DNA of 64,000 nucleotides from Betaproteobacteria bacterium RIFCSPLOWO2_02_FULL_63_19 (GCA_001770415.1 MEQX01000028.1:1-64000), one strand, 5' to 3'; shown: positions 16,217 to 28,183, counted from the first letter of the stretch. Numbers and translations: made by a program. Notes: generated by a model not told the origin, from the sequence alone.

Positions 16217-17014
16217 TCAGATGGTGCCAAAGTTCTGCCGGACCTGCTCGAACAAGCAGATCGCGACGGCCGCCGCGACATTCAGCGATTCTGATTGACC
16301 GGGCATGGGAATCCTTACGTGCGCCGTAGCCAGCGCCATCGCTCGTTCGGAAAGTCCCGCGCCTTCGTTGCCGAACAACCATGCGATCGGCCCCCGTAGG
16401 TCGGCCTCGAATACCGAAAGTCGGGCCCTCGGTTCGGTTGCTATTATCTTTAGTCTGGCAAACGGGCCGATTTCGTCAAACGCGACATTCTCATAGACGT
16501 TGAGAAAGAAGTGGGCGCCCTGCCCGGCACGTACCACCTTGGGCGCCCAGACGAACACTGATCCCGGCGACAAACAGACATGTTTGATGCCCGCTGCAAC
16601 AGCGCTGCGAAGGATTGAGCCGAGATTGCCAGGATCTTGTATTCCCTCGATCATCACGCAGCTGTCGATCGATACCGGCAGTGGTGGTGACTCCGGTGTG
16701 CGTATAACGGCCACGATACCGCTACTCGTTACCACCTGGGAAATTCGTCCGATTAAGTCGTCGGCGAGTAGAAATCGGTTTCGCGCCGGTGTCTGATCGA
16801 AAAGGGCACGCAGATTCGCGTCTCGACAGGCCGACTCCCCCAGGGTCAGCACCTCGGCAGTACCGCCGCTTCTGGCGTATGCCTGGACCAGGTGTGCGCC
16901 ATCCAATATCGTCATTCCCGAACCGCGTCGCGCACGCGAGGAAGCCGCGAGCCGAAGTAGTCGTTTGATCTGCGCGTTATCGCGCGAGCGGATAACACGA
17001 ATAGCAGCGACCAT
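16217..17014 (-). CDS. TrmH/SpoU-family RNA 2'-O-methyltransferase
   Basis: 265 residues. An N-terminal substrate-binding domain (about 1-100, with ILDGAHLVQAY) precedes the SPOUT knot. The SpoU motifs are visible: EGIQDPGNLGSILRSA near residue 125, WLFGNEGAGLS near residue 212 and IPMPGQSESLNVAAAVAICLFE at the C-terminus. This is the RlmB/TsnR branch acting on rRNA ribose. The ATG at 17014 is 5 bases after rnhB, so it ends the lpx-rnhB operon. Exact target nucleotide is not determinable. Confidence 0.88.
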   Translation of the reverse strand: MVAAIRVIRSRDNAQIKRLLRLAASSRARRGSGMTILDGAHLVQAYARSGGTAEVLTLGESACRDANLRALFDQTPARNRFLLADDLIGRISQVVTSSGIVAVIRTPESPPLPVSIDSCVMIEGIQDPGNLGSILRSAVAAGIKHVCLSPGSVFVWAPKVVRAGQGAHFFLNVYENVAFDEIGPFARLKIIATEPRARLSVFEADLRGPIAWLFGNEGAGLSERAMALATAHVRIPMPGQSESLNVAAAVAICLFEQVRQNFGTI

Positions 17015-17019
17015 GTGCG

Positions 17020-17595
17020 CTAATCTCGGTAAAGTACTCTGCGCACTGGAGCAAAGCTCTTGCGATGTAGTTCGCAGGCGCCATGAATGCGCAGCGCATT
17101 AAGGTGTTCCTGCGTCGGATAGCCCTTGTGGCGATCAAAACCGTATTGCGGAAATCGACTGTGCAAGGACAGCATTTCGGCGTCGCGCGCTGTTTTGGCG
17201 AGAATCGAGGCCGCCGAGATCGCCGCGATCGCGGCATCACCACCGGCGATGGCACGAATCGGCAGGTCGATCGTGGGGCAGTGCAATCCGTCGACAAGAA
17301 CCTCCGTCGGCGTTCGCGGCAGCTGAGCGACCGCACGTTTCATCGCCAGCAACGAAGCTTGCAGAATATTCAGTCGGTCTATTTCGTCGACGGTCGCATA
17401 TGCTATGGCCCAGGCAAGGGATCGCTCCCGGATGTGCTGCGCAAGCGTCTCCCGACGGTTCGCGGTGAGTGTTTTCGAGTCGGCCAACCCCGCGACCGGT
17501 CGTTCCGGATCGAGCATTACAGCGGCGGCATATACCGGCCCCGCCAAGGGTCCTCTGCCCGCCTCGTCCACGCCGCAAACTAAGCTGTGAGCCAT
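17020..17595 (-). CDS. rnhB: Ribonuclease HII
   Basis: 191 residues. It cuts RNA in RNA-DNA hybrids and at misincorporated ribonucleotides. The motifs [15 protein letters not shown] (first catalytic Asp-Glu), LADSKTL and DGLHCP plus [12 protein letters not shown] are present. ATG 17595 overlaps the end of lpxB by 16 bases; the longer open frame lacks family similarity. The lpxB-rnhB coupling is standard in proteobacteria. Confidence 0.95.
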   Translation of the reverse strand: MAHSLVCGVDEAGRGPLAGPVYAAAVMLDPERPVAGLADSKTLTANRRETLAQHIRERSLAWAIAYATVDEIDRLNILQASLLAMKRAVAQLPRTPTEVLVDGLHCPTIDLPIRAIAGGDAAIAAISAASILAKTARDAEMLSLHSRFPQYGFDRHKGYPTQEHLNALRIHGACELHRKSFAPVRRVLYRD

Positions 17596-18725
17596 GGGAG
17601 CACCGCTTCGGCGGCACGGGTTGCAGCGTCTTGTCGCAGGCTGTGGTGTATCGCGGCGAGCCGCTGGGGCAAACGCCGCTGGACGACGGGATCGTTGTAC
17701 ACGTTTATTAGGGCCTGTGAAAGATTTTCCGGTGACGCCTCGTCCTGCAGGAGTTCGGGGACAATGAATTCGCCTGCAATGATGTTTGGCAGGCTCACGT
17801 ATGGCTGGTAGCGCATGCGCGACATTATCTTCCACGTTAGTGGTGCCATTCGGTATGTAACCACCATTGGCGTGCGCAAGAGCGCTGCCTCGAGTGTTGC
17901 GGTGCCGCTGGCAACGAGGACGGCATCGGCGGCCGCAATGGCATCACGGGCATGACCGAAGAGGATCGTTAAAGGGAGATCCTGGCATCCTTCGTCATGC
18001 AAGGCCGCTTCAAACAAGCTGCGCGTTTCGCGGTTGATCAGTGGAACGAGGAATCGCGTTCCAGGCAATTGTCCGCTAACGAGCTTTGCGGTGCGCACGA
18101 AAGTCGCTGCCATATATCGCAACTCGGATTGCCGACTCCCAGGTAACAGTGCAAAAATCGGGGCTCCGCCGGAAAGTTGAAGTTGCTCGCGTGCGGTGCT
18201 CGTCGCGTCCTCAAGTGGTATGACGTCCGCAAGGGGGTGACCGACGTAGACGACCGGAATGCCAGCCTGCTTGTAGATCGCAGCCTCGAACGGAAAGAGA
18301 ACCAGCATCTGGTCGACTGCTCTTGCGATGTGACGGAGGCGTGCGCGGCGCCAGGCCCAGACGGAGGGGCCGACATAGTGAATCGTCGGAATTCCGCTTC
18401 GCTTGAGGCTTGCCTCGAGATGCAAATTGAAATCAGGCGCGTCGATACCGACAAAGATCGCCGGCTTCTCCCTGAGCAGGCGGCGCCGCGTTCGCCGTCG
18501 GATGCTGACAATTTCCGAGTAATGCCGCAGAACCTCGATGTAACCCCGGACGGCAAGCTTCTCAATGGGAAACCAGGCATCGAATCCTGTCGATTTCATC
18601 TTCGCCCCCCCTATCCCAACAAATCGTGCGGAGGGAACACGCAGTTTCAACGCATTGATCAGATGTGCGCCGAGGAAATCTCCGGAGGCCTCCCCGGCCA
18701 CCATAGCGATGAGCGGCGTTGACAC
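17580..18725 (-). CDS. lpxB: Lipid-A-disaccharide synthase
   Basis: 381 residues. It condenses UDP-2,3-diacylglucosamine with lipid X to form the lipid A disaccharide at the inner membrane. Recognisable segments are [46 protein letters not shown] and [11 protein letters not shown] of the GT-B fold. A GTG at 18725, seven bases after lpxA, is the best start because it gives the usual N-terminus; there is no ATG nearby upstream. It overlaps rnhB at its 3' end. Confidence 0.95.
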   Translation of the reverse strand: MSTPLIAMVAGEASGDFLGAHLINALKLRVPSARFVGIGGAKMKSTGFDAWFPIEKLAVRGYIEVLRHYSEIVSIRRRTRRRLLREKPAIFVGIDAPDFNLHLEASLKRSGIPTIHYVGPSVWAWRRARLRHIARAVDQMLVLFPFEAAIYKQAGIPVVYVGHPLADVIPLEDATSTAREQLQLSGGAPIFALLPGSRQSELRYMAATFVRTAKLVSGQLPGTRFLVPLINRETRSLFEAALHDEGCQDLPLTILFGHARDAIAAADAVLVASGTATLEAALLRTPMVVTYRMAPLTWKIMSRMRYQPYVSLPNIIAGEFIVPELLQDEASPENLSQALINVYNDPVVQRRLPQRLAAIHHSLRQDAATRAAEAVLPWLTA

Positions 18726-18732
18726 GGGCGTC

Positions 18733-19503
18733 TTAGCGTACGATGCTGCGGCGCGAGTTCTGAAGGAATTTGAGCATAAGGTCGATTTCCGGATGCTCTC
18801 GCGCCTGTAATGCGAGGATTCGCTTCGCCTGCTCCAGTGTCTGCCCCGACTTATAGAGCGTCCTGTAGGCTGTCTTGATCGCGGCAATGCTTTCGGGAGC
18901 GAAACCGCGTCGTTTCAGTCCCTCGCTGTTTATCCCGTAGGGTTTAGCCGTGTTGCCTGCAGCCGTGACGTAAGGTGGCAGGTCTTGCAGCAGTATGGTC
19001 CCCATAGCGGTGATCGAATGAGCGCCGATCGATACGAACTGGTGCACCACGGTGAAGCCGCCCAGTATGGCGAAATCGCCCACGTGAACATGACCCGCCA
19101 GCTGCGCGTTATTGGCAAATATCGTATGGTTGCCGACTTGGCAATCGTGCGCTAGGTGTACGTAGGCCATGATCCAGTTATCGTTGCCGAGCCGGGTGAC
19201 CGCCGAATCCTGCGTAGTGCCGCGATTAAACGTACAGAATTCGCGGATCGTGTTGCGGTCCCCCACCTCCAGTGCCGTGAGCTCCCCGGTGTATTTCTTG
19301 TCCTGGGGCTCGGCGCCAATCGAGCAGAATGGGAAGATCCGGTTGTCCGCGCCGATTCGGGTCCGGCCCTCGATCACCACGTGTGATCCCACCTGGGTAT
19401 TTGTGCCCAGTTCGACTTCCGCTCCGATAATCGAGTAGGCACCTATGCTGACACGCGAGCCGACTTTTGCGTCCGGATGAACGATCGCAGTCGGATGAAT
19501 CAT
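18733..19503 (-). CDS. lpxA: UDP-N-acetylglucosamine acyltransferase
   Basis: 256 residues. First enzyme of lipid A synthesis, transferring 3-hydroxyacyl from ACP to UDP-GlcNAc. The left-handed beta-helix hexapeptide repeats ([14 protein letters not shown] onward) and the catalytic-histidine region [13 protein letters not shown] are visible. ATG 19503 overlaps the fabZ stop (ATGA). The C-terminal helical domain includes the [10 protein letters not shown] segment typical of LpxA. Confidence 0.96.
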   Translation of the reverse strand: MIHPTAIVHPDAKVGSRVSIGAYSIIGAEVELGTNTQVGSHVVIEGRTRIGADNRIFPFCSIGAEPQDKKYTGELTALEVGDRNTIREFCTFNRGTTQDSAVTRLGNDNWIMAYVHLAHDCQVGNHTIFANNAQLAGHVHVGDFAILGGFTVVHQFVSIGAHSITAMGTILLQDLPPYVTAAGNTAKPYGINSEGLKRRGFAPESIAAIKTAYRTLYKSGQTLEQAKRILALQAREHPEIDLMLKFLQNSRRSIVR

Positions 19504-19934
19504 ATGTCGCGGATCGTGCACATGATCTTCGCCTCCGCGGCAAGAGCCTCGCCAACCCGCGCTTGCGCATCAAATTTCCAGATGCCGCGAACGCTGCGCT
19601 CAAGAAGCACCTCGAGTATCAGCTGGTCTCCCGGAATTACGGGGCGCTTGAAGCGCGCACCATCTATGCCGACAAAGTAATACACAGAATTGTCATCGCT
19701 CTTTACGCCAAGCGTGTGAAACGAAAGAATCGCTGCCGCTTGCGCCATCGCCTCTACTATCAGCACGCCCGGCATCACGGGATAGTGGGGAAAGTGTCCG
19801 GAAAAGAACGGCTCGTTAATGGAGACATTCTTGATGGCGAGAATGCGCTTGCCCGGGTCGCACTCTAGCACCCGGTCCACCAGCAGCATCGGGTAGCGGT
19901 GTGGTAAATGCGCAAGTATCGCTTGGATATCCAT
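19500..19934 (-). CDS. fabZ: 3-hydroxyacyl-ACP dehydratase FabZ
   Basis: 144 residues. Hot-dog-fold dehydratase of fatty acid elongation. [15 protein letters not shown], the catalytic-histidine segment [23 protein letters not shown] and the following helix are textbook FabZ. It sits between lpxD and lpxA, where it competes for or balances the shared 3-hydroxyacyl-ACP pool. Three bases separate it from lpxD and it overlaps lpxA. Confidence 0.96.
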   Translation of the reverse strand: MDIQAILAHLPHRYPMLLVDRVLECDPGKRILAIKNVSINEPFFSGHFPHYPVMPGVLIVEAMAQAAAILSFHTLGVKSDDNSVYYFVGIDGARFKRPVIPGDQLILEVLLERSVRGIWKFDAQARVGEALAAEAKIMCTIRDI

Positions 19935-19937
19935 GAT

Positions 19938-20981
19938 TCAATCCTTCCCGCGCATTTCGGCCACGATTCGCTCGAGCATACGGACTCGCGTCTCGAGCTT
20001 GTCGATGTTACGAAGTAGCGCCGCGGTGCGGCCCCAGGAGCCTTTTTCCTGGAGCGGATAAATACCGGTATAGGACCCCGGACGTTTTATCGATTTAGTG
20101 ACCAGCGTTCCTGCCGATATATGTACGCCATCGGCCAATTCGAGATGGCCAAGAACGATCGCCCCCCCACCTAGCGTGCAATGGCGTCCAATGCGGGCGC
20201 TACCGGCGATTCCGACGCAACCGGCCATCGCCGTGTGTGCTCCAATCCGCACGTTGTGCCCGATCTGCACCTGATTGTCCAGCTTGACGCCGTCCTCGAT
20301 CACCGTGTCGTCCAGGGCGCCCCTGTCTATCGTGGTATTGGCGCCGATCTCCACGTCGTCACCGATTATCGCCCGTCCGATCTGAGGGATCTTCAGCCAT
20401 TGTCCTGAATCGAGTGCCATGCCGAAGCCGTCCGCCCCAATAACCGCACCTGAGTGAACGATCGCCCGCTTGCCGATGACGCAATGAGCGTAGACGACGA
20501 CCGACGCATGGATCAGGCTTGCGTCGCCGATTTTCGCCAGATCGCCAATGACGCACCCCGCCCCCAAACTGACTCCTTCACCGACGTGCGCACCCCGTCC
20601 AATGTGACAGCCTGGACCGATCTTCACCGAGGATGCGACCTGGGCTTCGGGTTCGATCACTGCGCTCGGGTGGATCCCGGCGGTGAACTGTTCCAGGGGA
20701 TTCAGAAGTATGGAAACTTGCGCAAAATACAGGTACGGATCGTCGCAGAGAATGCGCGGCAATTCCGTGGTGTCGCGCTCGGTGTAGGGGAGAATCACGG
20801 CCGCGGCACGGGTGGAACGCAATCGGTCCCGGTATTTGCCCTGCGCGAGAAACCCAATGTCGCCCGGTCCAGCCGACTCGAGCGTGGCGACTCGCTCTAC
20901 GCGGACGCTGGGATTGCCAACCAGTTCACCCCCGAATCGCCTAGCGATTTCTGCGAGCATGAATGCCCGTGGGGCGGTCAT
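19938..20981 (-). CDS. lpxD: UDP-3-O-acylglucosamine N-acyltransferase
   Basis: 347 residues. Third step of lipid A synthesis. It has an N-terminal uridine-binding domain ([20 protein letters not shown]), about ten turns of hexapeptide beta helix with the catalytic region [15 protein letters not shown], and a C-terminal helical extension. ATG 20981 is four bases after the skp stop; the longer open frame upstream is just skp read in another frame. Confidence 0.96.
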   Translation of the reverse strand: MTAPRAFMLAEIARRFGGELVGNPSVRVERVATLESAGPGDIGFLAQGKYRDRLRSTRAAAVILPYTERDTTELPRILCDDPYLYFAQVSILLNPLEQFTAGIHPSAVIEPEAQVASSVKIGPGCHIGRGAHVGEGVSLGAGCVIGDLAKIGDASLIHASVVVYAHCVIGKRAIVHSGAVIGADGFGMALDSGQWLKIPQIGRAIIGDDVEIGANTTIDRGALDDTVIEDGVKLDNQVQIGHNVRIGAHTAMAGCVGIAGSARIGRHCTLGGGAIVLGHLELADGVHISAGTLVTKSIKRPGSYTGIYPLQEKGSWGRTAALLRNIDKLETRVRMLERIVAEMRGKD

Positions 20982-20985
20982 TCCG

Positions 20986-21498
20986 CTATTTCGCCGACTT
21001 GCTTTCGTCCAGCGCCTTAATGACCTTGTCGGTGATATCGATGCGCGGACTTGCCCAGACCGCTTCCTGGAAAATGATATCGTACTTTTCCGATTCAGCG
21101 ATCCGCTTGACCGCACGATTTGCGCGTTCGATGACCCCCGACAGTTCTTCGTTTCGGCGTTGATTGAAGTCCTCGCGCGCCTCGCGCTGCTTGCGCAGGA
21201 AATCTCGATTGAGATCCGCAAACTCGCGTTCCCGCTTCGTGCGATCGGAGTCGGACATGGTCACTGCATTCTTTTCCAAAGTGCGCTGAAGGCGCTTTAG
21301 CTGATCGGCCAGTTTCCCCAGATCTTGATCGCGTTTAGCAAATTCCTGCTCTATCTTCTTCTGCGCACGAATCGCCGGTGCGGAATCCCGAAGTATGCGT
21401 TCAAGATTGACGTAACCAATCCGCCCCTCGGACTGGGCCACGCCGGTGCAGGCAAAGAACGCCATTAAGGACAAAAGCAACAGACGCACGTAACTCAA
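20986..21498 (-). CDS. skp: Periplasmic chaperone Skp/OmpH
   Basis: 170 residues. A signal peptide ([18 protein letters not shown]) precedes [17 protein letters not shown] and a long coiled-coil region (about 45-130) with heptad-like Lys/Arg/Glu/Leu, the tentacles of the Skp trimer that holds unfolded outer-membrane proteins. The start is TTG at 21498, supported by AGGAG six bases before it; the next candidate would cut into the signal peptide. It lies between bamA and lpxD, as usual, and works with BamA. Confidence 0.92.
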   Translation of the reverse strand: MSYVRLLLLSLMAFFACTGVAQSEGRIGYVNLERILRDSAPAIRAQKKIEQEFAKRDQDLGKLADQLKRLQRTLEKNAVTMSDSDRTKREREFADLNRDFLRKQREAREDFNQRRNEELSGVIERANRAVKRIAESEKYDIIFQEAVWASPRIDITDKVIKALDESKSAK

Positions 21499-21710
21499 TA
21501 CCGTCTCCTAGCAATTCTGCGGCGAGGTCCGCAGGAACCGTCGAGCATTATACCCGCAACCCCGCCGTGCGACGACGGGGACGAACCGAAGAACCGTGGT
21601 TCGTCAATCTGCGCAGTACTTGCTGCAGCTGCGGAATACCATCGCTGCGAACGCGCCCCATGCAAATTGAGCTCGAATTCCAGTTTGGTCAACATCTAGC
21701 TTGCGTGCGA

Positions 21711-23990
21711 CTAGAAGATCTGCCCCAACGTGAATTGTAGGCGCTGGATATTGTCCCCAGGCTTCTCGTTGAGCGGCCTGGCGATACTGAACTTGAGTGG
21801 TCCGAGCGGCGAATTCCAGGCTAGACTCAATCCGGCTGCGTAGCGCAGATCGCCCAGTTCGATCTTTTGTCCGTCGGCAAATACCTGCCCTCCATCGATG
21901 AACGCCCCCAGCCGTACAGACCGATCCGTGCCTGCGCCAGGCATCGGAAACAGTAATTCTGCGTTGCCCACAATCCGTCGGGTGCCGCCCACTACGCTAG
22001 AGTCGTTGGAGTCGCGGGGGCCGAGTGATGCGGTGCTGTAACCCCTCACCGATGCTACGCCCCCGGCAAAATAATTCTTGAAGAACGGCAGCGGTTTCCC
22101 GCCAAATCCGGCCCCGACTCCGACATCGCCCCGCAATGCAAGCGTAAATGTTTGGCTGAGCGGATAGAACCACTGGTGTTCATAGCCGAGCTTATAGTAT
22201 CGCAGCGTCCCGGCTGGCAAAGTCACTTCAGAGGTTAGGCGTCGCACCTGCCCGCGGGTCGTCCAGATAACGCTGTCTCGCGTGTCATGCGTCCATCCCG
22301 CCGTTCCTATCAGGAATGAATAACGGCTACCGAACAGATTCTCAAACGCCAATAATCGTAACGGGCTGTCGGGATACAAGGACAGCTTCGTGTGTTCGGC
22401 GGAAATTCCAAGCCCGATAATATCGTGTTCCGTTACCGGAATACCGAAGCGTATCCCGGCCCCCAGGGCATCAGTCTTGTAATTGCCGAGCGCAAGCACG
22501 CTGGCATCGGTGGTGCGGTTATACAGGTCGAATCCGCGGGAAACCCCATTCACCGTGTAATACGGCTGCGTGAAGGATACGGACAGCACCTTGCTGTAGC
22601 TCCCCGTGCTTACCTGAGCACCGAGCGTGTTTCCACTGCCGAAAATGTTCGACTGTGAAATGCTTCCTTGCAAGATGAGTTTGTCGGCGCTGGAAAATCC
22701 GATCCCAAGCAGTATGGCCCCGGTTGGTTTTTCTTTGACTCGAACCAGCACGTCAACCTGGTCGGTGGTGCCGGTCACCGGAGGGGTTTCCACCTCGACC
22801 TCGGCAAAGTAGCCGGTACGGTCAACTCGTTGTTTGGACAGCTGGAGCTTCGACGCATCATAAAAAGCGCCTTCCAGCTGGCGCATTTCACGACGAATGA
22901 CTTCATCGCGTGTGCGCGTATTGCCGGAAATGTTGATTCGCCTTACGTACACACGCCGTCCCGGATCGACCATGAATGTGAAACCGACCGCACGCTTCTT
23001 GCGGTCGACGTCGGGGACCGCATTCGCGTTTGCGAACGCATAGCCTTCGTTCCCGAGACGATCGACGATATTCTTGGATGTCTCGGTGAGTTTCGCGCGT
23101 GAGAAGGCGTCGCCGGGCTTGATGGCGATCAGCTTGTTCAGCTCTTCGACGGGGACGATCGGTTCGCCGCCTATTTTCACGCTGGAGACGTTGTATTTCT
23201 CGCCTTCGGAAATATTTACCGTAATGTATATGTCGCGTTTGTCCGGCGTGATTGAAACCTGGGTCGAATTAATGTTGAAGTCAAGATATCCGCGGTTCAA
23301 ATAATACGATCGTAGTATTTCGAGGTCTCCCTGGAGCTTCTGGCGAGAGTATTGGTCATTCTTGGTATACCAGGTGAACCAGCCGGGTGTACGTAACACG
23401 AAAAGGGCTACGAGATCCTTTTCGGCGAAGACTTGGTTCCCCACGATGTTGATACGTCGAATCTTGGCGGCATCCCCCTCGTCGATGGTGAAGTTGATAC
23501 CCACACGGTTACGTTCCAACGGCGTGACGGTGGCCGTGACAACCACGCCGTACATGCCTCGCGTCAAGTATTGCCTTTTTATCTCCTGCTCCGCCTGGTC
23601 GAGTTGTGCACGGTCGAAAGTGCGGCCTTCCTGGAATCCGACGTCGTGCAGGCCTTTCTTGACCTGTTCAGTATCGAATTCCTTCATTCCGACGAATTCG
23701 ATCGATGCAATAGCCGGCCGTTCCTCAACGATCACCACAAGTACGTTCCCCTCCACTTCAAGACGTACGTCGCGAAAAAAGCCTGTTCCGAAAAGCGCAC
23801 GAATCGCCTGCGAGGCCTTCTCATCGGTCATCATCTCGCCCACCTTGACCGGAAGATAGCTGAAGATGGTGCCGGCTTCGATGCGCTGTATTCCTTCCAC
23901 ACGGATATCGCGCACGGTGAAGGCGTCGAATGCCCATGCGGCGCGCATAAGGGCCAATAGCAAGATTACCCGGGGCAGAATTCTGATCAT
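21711..23990 (-). CDS. bamA: Outer-membrane assembly factor BamA
   Basis: 759 residues. A signal peptide is followed by five POTRA domains (about 24-420; for example FTVRDIRVEGIQRIEAGTIF) and a 16-strand beta barrel. The barrel ends in phenylalanine (LQFTLGQIF), the beta signal. The VRGY motif (ASVRGYSTASLG) of strand-16 lid loop 6 is present. It inserts beta-barrel proteins into the outer membrane. It is preceded by rseP with 10 bases between, and followed by a 212-base gap before skp. Confidence 0.97.
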   Translation of the reverse strand: MIRILPRVILLLALMRAAWAFDAFTVRDIRVEGIQRIEAGTIFSYLPVKVGEMMTDEKASQAIRALFGTGFFRDVRLEVEGNVLVVIVEERPAIASIEFVGMKEFDTEQVKKGLHDVGFQEGRTFDRAQLDQAEQEIKRQYLTRGMYGVVVTATVTPLERNRVGINFTIDEGDAAKIRRINIVGNQVFAEKDLVALFVLRTPGWFTWYTKNDQYSRQKLQGDLEILRSYYLNRGYLDFNINSTQVSITPDKRDIYITVNISEGEKYNVSSVKIGGEPIVPVEELNKLIAIKPGDAFSRAKLTETSKNIVDRLGNEGYAFANANAVPDVDRKKRAVGFTFMVDPGRRVYVRRINISGNTRTRDEVIRREMRQLEGAFYDASKLQLSKQRVDRTGYFAEVEVETPPVTGTTDQVDVLVRVKEKPTGAILLGIGFSSADKLILQGSISQSNIFGSGNTLGAQVSTGSYSKVLSVSFTQPYYTVNGVSRGFDLYNRTTDASVLALGNYKTDALGAGIRFGIPVTEHDIIGLGISAEHTKLSLYPDSPLRLLAFENLFGSRYSFLIGTAGWTHDTRDSVIWTTRGQVRRLTSEVTLPAGTLRYYKLGYEHQWFYPLSQTFTLALRGDVGVGAGFGGKPLPFFKNYFAGGVASVRGYSTASLGPRDSNDSSVVGGTRRIVGNAELLFPMPGAGTDRSVRLGAFIDGGQVFADGQKIELGDLRYAAGLSLAWNSPLGPLKFSIARPLNEKPGDNIQRLQFTLGQIF

Positions 23991-24000
23991 TCGCTCTGGA

Positions 24001-25365
24001 TTACCCCGAGACGAGGCGATTGATATCGTTATAGAAGGCGAAAGCCATCAGGAACAGCAGCAAGGAAAGGCCGAAACGCTGGCCCAGTTCCATTACGCGG
24101 TCGGAAACAGGGCTGCCCTTGATGATTTCCACAACATAATACATCAAGTGGCCACCGTCCAATAACGGGATTGGGAGCAAATTCAGCACGCCGAGGCTGA
24201 TGCTTATCAGTGCGATGAATGCAACGTATGCAGCAATACCGTGCTGAGCAGACTGGCCCGCGTAATCGGCGATTGTTACCGGGCCCGATAGATTCCTCCA
24301 TGAAACCTCTCCAACCAGCATCTTGCCGAGCATCTTCAGGCTGAACACGGCGGTATCGAAGGTTCTCTCGAATGCGAGCTGCAGCGCCCGCAGGGGACCG
24401 TAGCTCACGGTGGTCACGAGCCCTTTCATCGCCTGAGGATCAATGTGTGGCGAAGCACCGATGCGCCCGAACTTCTTGCCGCTGTGCTCGATGGCCTCGG
24501 GTGTAAGCTCGATGTTTATTTTTTCCCCGCCCCGCTTGAATTCAACCTTGATCCTGACACCTGGATGCGCGCGGACCGATGCGACCAAATCGGTCCATGT
24601 CCCGATCGGTCGGTCATCCACCGCGGTCACCCGATCGCCGGCACGCAATCCGGAACGTTCCGCGACTCCTTCGGCCATGACCTGCCCTATGACCGGTTCG
24701 ATGTCCGGCCGAAAAATCTGCAGACCCATGCGTGCCAGCGGATCGCCCTCAAAGCCGTCGGAGGCAAAGCGCGCAAAGTCCAGCGTTCGCCAGTCGATGC
24801 GATTTGCGCTATCGAGTATTTCCAGCCGGGCTGGCTTTTTCTCTACGGCCAATTGCAGGATCCGCCAGCGCGCTTCCTGCCAACTCGTAATGTTCTCGCC
24901 ATTGATATTCAGGATCGTATCGCCGCGCTTCAGATTCGCTGCCGCTGCGATGCTGCCCGGCTCTGGCGCACCAAGCACGGGCTTCGCCTCCTGTACTCCG
25001 TTGAGGAAAAGCATCCAGTAAAGCGCCACGGCGAGAAGAAAATTCGCCAGCGGTCCGGCGCTGACGACTGCGAAGCGGCGCCATACGCTTTTTCGGTTGA
25101 ATGCCCGGTGCAATTCTGCCGGAGCCACCGGCCCCTCGTGCTCATCGAGCATCTTTACGTATCCCCCGAGCGGAATCAGACAGAGCGCCCATTCGGTTCC
25201 GTCGACGCCGAGGCGTCGCAACCACAACGGCCGACCAAATCCGATGGAAAACCGAAGCACCTTTACGCCTGCCAGTCTGGCAACCAGATAGTGACCGTAC
25301 TCATGGACGACAATGAGTATCGCTAGGGCGATTATGAAGGCCGCAACAGTGATTAAAGTATTCAT
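24001..25365 (-). CDS. rseP: Site-2 zinc metalloprotease RseP
   Basis: 454 residues. The first helix carries HEYGH ([15 protein letters not shown]), the zinc site, and the C-terminal membrane segment carries [11 protein letters not shown] with the third ligand. Two PDZ regions lie between (about 125-310). RseP cleaves the anti-sigma factor RseA and clears signal peptides. Its ATG overlaps the dxr stop. Placing it with bamA and skp links sensing and assembly of the outer membrane. Confidence 0.96.
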   Translation of the reverse strand: MNTLITVAAFIIALAILIVVHEYGHYLVARLAGVKVLRFSIGFGRPLWLRRLGVDGTEWALCLIPLGGYVKMLDEHEGPVAPAELHRAFNRKSVWRRFAVVSAGPLANFLLAVALYWMLFLNGVQEAKPVLGAPEPGSIAAAANLKRGDTILNINGENITSWQEARWRILQLAVEKKPARLEILDSANRIDWRTLDFARFASDGFEGDPLARMGLQIFRPDIEPVIGQVMAEGVAERSGLRAGDRVTAVDDRPIGTWTDLVASVRAHPGVRIKVEFKRGGEKINIELTPEAIEHSGKKFGRIGASPHIDPQAMKGLVTTVSYGPLRALQLAFERTFDTAVFSLKMLGKMLVGEVSWRNLSGPVTIADYAGQSAQHGIAAYVAFIALISISLGVLNLLPIPLLDGGHLMYYVVEIIKGSPVSDRVMELGQRFGLSLLLFLMAFAFYNDINRLVSG

Positions 25366-26558
25366 GCCACCCTGCTTTGGCTGCGACCGACAACTTGCGC
25401 CGCATAGGAGCGAGCGCGCCGATCCGCCTCGAGGACGTCTTCTATCGAACCGACAGCAGTGCGTGGTACGGATTGGAGCGTTTCGTCGATTACCGTGCTG
25501 ATGTAAAGGAATGGTAATCTGCCATCAAGGAACGCAGCGACCGCGATTTCGTTGGCAGCATTCAGAACCGTAGGCGCCGTTCCGCCTGTGCGCAGAGCTT
25601 CGTATGCAAGTCGCAAGCCGGGGAAACGCTCGAAATTTGGCTCCTCAAAGGTGAGAGCGCTCATTCCGAAAAGATCGAGCGACGGTACTCCTGCATCAAT
25701 GCGATCCGGGTACGCGAGAGCTTGAGCGATAGGCGTGCGCATATCCGGGTTGCCAAGTTGTGCGAGCACCGAGCCGTCTGCGTACTCGACCATGGAATGT
25801 ATTACGCTTTGCGGATGCACGACGACCTGAATTTGTTCCGGACGTACCCCAAACAGCCAATGTGCCTCGATTACCTCGAGGCCCTTGTTCATCATCGTGG
25901 CCGAGTCCACCGAGATCTTGCGTCCCATCACCCAGTTTGGGTGGGCACATGCCTCCTCCGGAGACACTGAGCGCAGATCGGCTCTTGCACGAGAACGGAA
26001 TGGGCCGCCGGATCCGGTGAGCAAAATGCGCCGTATGCGGTCCGGTGGCACTTCACCGGCATGAAGTTCTGGCATGCACTGAAAGATCGCGTTGTGTTCG
26101 CTGTCAATTGGCAGCAGCATTGCGCCGTGTTTCCGAACTGTCTCCATGAAGATCGGCCCGGCCATCACGAGGGATTCTTTATTGGCAAGCAGCAGTTTCT
26201 TCCCAAGCCGTGCCGCTGCGAGAGTTGGTTCCAGGCCTGCTGCACCGACGATTGCCGCCACTACGCAGTCAGTTTCAGCAAGCCCGGCGATCTGCAACAA
26301 CCCATCCTTGCCGCTCAAGACCTTCGCCGTCGAACCATGTTCAGCCAGTCGTTGCTCAAGCGCGTTAACGAGGGAGGCGTCGGCAATGCAGGCATTGACG
26401 GCTCCATGCTTCGCACAGAGTTGGGCCAGTTGATCGACTTGGCGCTCCGCCGTCAGCGCGACCACTCGAAAGCGATCAGGATGCCGCGCTATTACATCGA
26501 GCGTGCTGCGCCCAATCGAACCGGTCGCACCTAGAATGGAGACTCTCTGCATTGGCAT
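25362..26558 (-). CDS. dxr: 1-deoxy-D-xylulose 5-phosphate reductoisomerase
   Basis: About 398 residues. First committed step of the MEP isoprenoid pathway. [16 protein letters not shown] is the NADPH-binding start; [45 protein letters not shown] are the metal- and substrate-binding motifs. The ATG at 26558 overlaps the cdsA stop (TGATG); ATG 26552 two codons later is equally good. It supplies precursors for the UppS product encoded two genes upstream. Confidence 0.96.
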   Translation of the reverse strand: MPMQRVSILGATGSIGRSTLDVIARHPDRFRVVALTAERQVDQLAQLCAKHGAVNACIADASLVNALEQRLAEHGSTAKVLSGKDGLLQIAGLAETDCVVAAIVGAAGLEPTLAAARLGKKLLLANKESLVMAGPIFMETVRKHGAMLLPIDSEHNAIFQCMPELHAGEVPPDRIRRILLTGSGGPFRSRARADLRSVSPEEACAHPNWVMGRKISVDSATMMNKGLEVIEAHWLFGVRPEQIQVVVHPQSVIHSMVEYADGSVLAQLGNPDMRTPIAQALAYPDRIDAGVPSLDLFGMSALTFEEPNFERFPGLRLAYEALRTGGTAPTVLNAANEIAVAAFLDGRLPFLYISTVIDETLQSVPRTAVGSIEDVLEADRRARSYAAQVVGRSQSRVA

Positions 26559-27382
26559 CAATTAGTGAAAATAATTGCAGCGAGCGGCAGAACCGGGAGC
26601 AGTGCGTCAACGCGATCGAGTACGCCACCGTGCCCGGGCAGCAACGCCCCACTGTCTTTCACGCCTGCTTGACGTTTCATCTGTGACTCTAGCAAATCTC
26701 CCGCAATTCCTGCCCCCGCCAAGACAAGAAGCATCAGCACAAACCAAAATTCACTGAGCGCCACATGTCTCAGGGCTAACGGTTTCGGACCGCCGACGGC
26801 GATCCAACCGCAAGCATATACGGTCACGGCTGCAAACGCGCCGTAGACACCCTCCCACGTCTTGCCCGGGCTGATAGACGGTGCGAGCTTGTTTCGACCG
26901 CATCGACGTCCGACAAAATAGGCTGAAATGTCTGATATCCAAACCACCGCCATGATTGCCAGAAGCACGGCAGGACTTTCACCTCGCAAGGCTACCATCG
27001 CGGCGGCGCATGGAACGAGAACCGCCGCGCCGGCGGCGAGCGGCATCACGGGGTTAGCAAACGCCGGCCGTTCCCATAACCAGACTGGAGCGAGAACCGC
27101 CCAAAATACGACTGCTGCACCATACAACCAGGAGGATACAGAATGCACGCCCGCACCGGTATCCCAGCCTGCCCAGATTCCGGCGGCCAACATGGCGCCC
27201 GCGTAGACGCCGCGGCTTAGCGATCCGAGTCGTGCCAGCGAGGCCCACTCCCAGGCCGCAGCCGCGACGAAGACGCCCACCAGCGCGATCCAACCGACCC
27301 GCGGCAGCCAGAGAACCGAAGCGAGCAGACCGGCGAGTAGCACGATCGCCGTCAGGATTCGCTCCCTCAACATCGCGCGCAC
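26558..27382 (-). CDS. cdsA: Phosphatidate cytidylyltransferase
   Basis: 274 residues from GTG 27382, or 271 from ATG 27373. Makes CDP-diacylglycerol for phospholipids. It has several transmembrane helices and the C-terminal CDP-alcohol signature with the pattern [21 protein letters not shown] followed by [15 protein letters not shown] is also typical. It follows uppS by six bases. Confidence 0.95.
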   Translation of the reverse strand: MRAMLRERILTAIVLLAGLLASVLWLPRVGWIALVGVFVAAAAWEWASLARLGSLSRGVYAGAMLAAGIWAGWDTGAGVHSVSSWLYGAAVVFWAVLAPVWLWERPAFANPVMPLAAGAAVLVPCAAAMVALRGESPAVLLAIMAVVWISDISAYFVGRRCGRNKLAPSISPGKTWEGVYGAFAAVTVYACGWIAVGGPKPLALRHVALSEFWFVLMLLVLAGAGIAGDLLESQMKRQAGVKDSGALLPGHGGVLDRVDALLPVLPLAAIIFTN

Positions 27383-27388
27383 GTATTT

Positions 27389-28183
27389 TCAGGGAAGCTT
27401 GTGGGCGCCATCCTGTAGCGCCTCGGGGATCCGTTCGGCCTCCGCAAGTTGTTCACTCGTGCGTCCGAATCGCCGTTCACGTTCGTGATACCACACAATC
27501 GCTGAATCGAGAGCAGCAGCATCGAAGTCGGGCCACAGGGTCGGTGTGAAGTACAGTTCGGTATAGGCTAGCTGCCAAAGAAGGAAATTGCTGATCCGCT
27601 GCTCGCCGCCGGTACGGATGAAAAGATCCGGTTCCGGCGCATAGTTCATCGCTAGGTGGGGGGAAAGCTGCTCTTCGGTGAATTGTCCAAGTTGTCCAGG
27701 GTTATCTCGTACCATCTTGCCGATAGCCTGGATGAGATCCCATCGGCCTCCATAGTTTGCCGCTATCGTAAGAGTAAGGCGACGGTTGTTCGCGGTAAGT
27801 GCCTCGCCGTTGGCGATCAAATCCATGATCCTTTCGCCGAAGGGCGTGAGATCGCCAATCACCTTTAGCCGGATGCCGTTGGCATGAATCTTCTCCACTT
27901 CCTGCTCAAGCGCAGCCAGAAACAACTGCCGCAACACGGAAACCTCGTCAGCAGGTCGACGCCAGTTCTCCGAACTGAACGCAAACAGGGTCAGATACTC
28001 TATGCCCCGTTTTATGCAGGCGCGCGTGATCTCGCGCACCGATTCGACACCGCGCCTGTGCCCCGCAACCCGCGGCAGGAGCCTGCGCTTCGCCCAACGC
28101 CCGTTACCGTCCATGATAATAGCGAGATGCCTGGGCACGTTTCGTGTCTCGGGAATTGCCGTCGTGGAACTTATATGGGCCAT
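27389..28183 (-). CDS. uppS: Undecaprenyl diphosphate synthase
   Basis: 264 residues. Cis-prenyltransferase that makes the C55 lipid carrier for peptidoglycan and other envelope polymers. [16 protein letters not shown] carries the catalytic aspartate, and [17 protein letters not shown] and [20 protein letters not shown] are conserved. About 40 bases separate it from frr. Confidence 0.96.
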   Translation of the reverse strand: MAHISSTTAIPETRNVPRHLAIIMDGNGRWAKRRLLPRVAGHRRGVESVREITRACIKRGIEYLTLFAFSSENWRRPADEVSVLRQLFLAALEQEVEKIHANGIRLKVIGDLTPFGERIMDLIANGEALTANNRRLTLTIAANYGGRWDLIQAIGKMVRDNPGQLGQFTEEQLSPHLAMNYAPEPDLFIRTGGEQRISNFLLWQLAYTELYFTPTLWPDFDAAALDSAIVWYHERERRFGRTSEQLAEAERIPEALQDGAHKLP